64,000 nt of DNA from contig NZ_BCNM01000025.1 in assembly GCF_001514495.1 (NCBI RefSeq), positions 38,117 to 102,116 of the forward strand. The letters run 5' to 3'. Below, in pieces: positions 63,946 through 64,000 of the stretch; position 1 is the first letter of the stretch; each line of letters opens with the position of its first letter. The position numbers and the translations under genes were made by a program. The notes below the pieces were generated by a model. That model had not been told where the DNA came from. It saw only the letters and a list, made by a program, of their open reading frames with translations, and did no database searches. Source of the stretch: Paenibacillus pabuli NBRC 13638 (GTDB lineage Bacteria > Bacillota > Bacilli > Paenibacillales > Paenibacillaceae).

Positions 63946-64000
63946 ATTTAAGTCGCCGCTGAAACACACGGCTGACACGGAAGAGAAACGCAGAAACAAG

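Overview
The window is a piece of a Paenibacillus-type chromosome, that is, a low-to-mid GC, endospore-forming member of the Bacillales. Reasons: the gene order valS-folC-murC-spoIIB-maf-radC-mreBCD-minCD-spoIVFA-spoIVFB-rng-rplU-prp-rpmA-spo0B-obg-pheB follows the Bacillus subtilis map closely, with Paenibacillus-like additions such as an RNase E/G gene. There are strong AGGAGG-type ribosome binding sites, frequent TTG and GTG starts, a T-box leader, an L21 leader and many sporulation genes. The species cannot be named from the sequence alone.

Region 1 (1-12000) is the accessory part. Two identical tRNA-Arg(TCT) genes face each other at 576-649 and 11877-11950. Each is followed on its inner side by tandem copies of a 131-132 bp unit that carries a relic of the tRNA 3' end and a terminator. 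Between them lie five genes that look like environmental or secreted functions: a methyl-accepting chemotaxis protein with a sigma-D-like promoter, a secreted protein made of three RidA domains, a SAM methyltransferase, a very large secreted subtilisin-family protease and an MFS transporter. This bracketed segment is the best candidate for something undescribed.

Region 2 (12000-24900) is protein quality control and housekeeping: an uncharacterised protein with a possible AUU start, trigger factor, ClpP, ClpX, IspG, LonB (with a sigma-F-like promoter), LonA, the GTPase YsxC/EngB, an unrecognised protein, and SpeD.

Region 3 (25000-34000) is a complete block from glutamyl-tRNA to uroporphyrinogen III and siroheme precursor: hemA, hemX, a precorrin-2 dehydrogenase, hemC, a cobA-hemD fusion, hemB and hemL, followed by an overlapping RluA-type pseudouridine synthase.

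Region 4 (34000-55900) couples cell wall, cell shape, division and sporulation: spoVID, valS with its T-box, folC, murC, spoIIB, maf, radC, mreBCD, minCD, spoIVFA/FB, rng, rplU-prp-rpmA, spo0B and obg.

Region 5 (55900-63700) is amino-acid metabolism: pheB, hom-thrC-thrB-pheA (the last three with 4-base overlaps), ilvE, and then the spore-coat organiser safA, whose product is expected to work with SpoVID from Region 4. The last 90 bases carry a promoter and leader that look like the start of an rRNA operon.

All functions come from reading the sequence and knowing the families. No search or folding program was run. Promoter calls other than the near-consensus ones are tentative.
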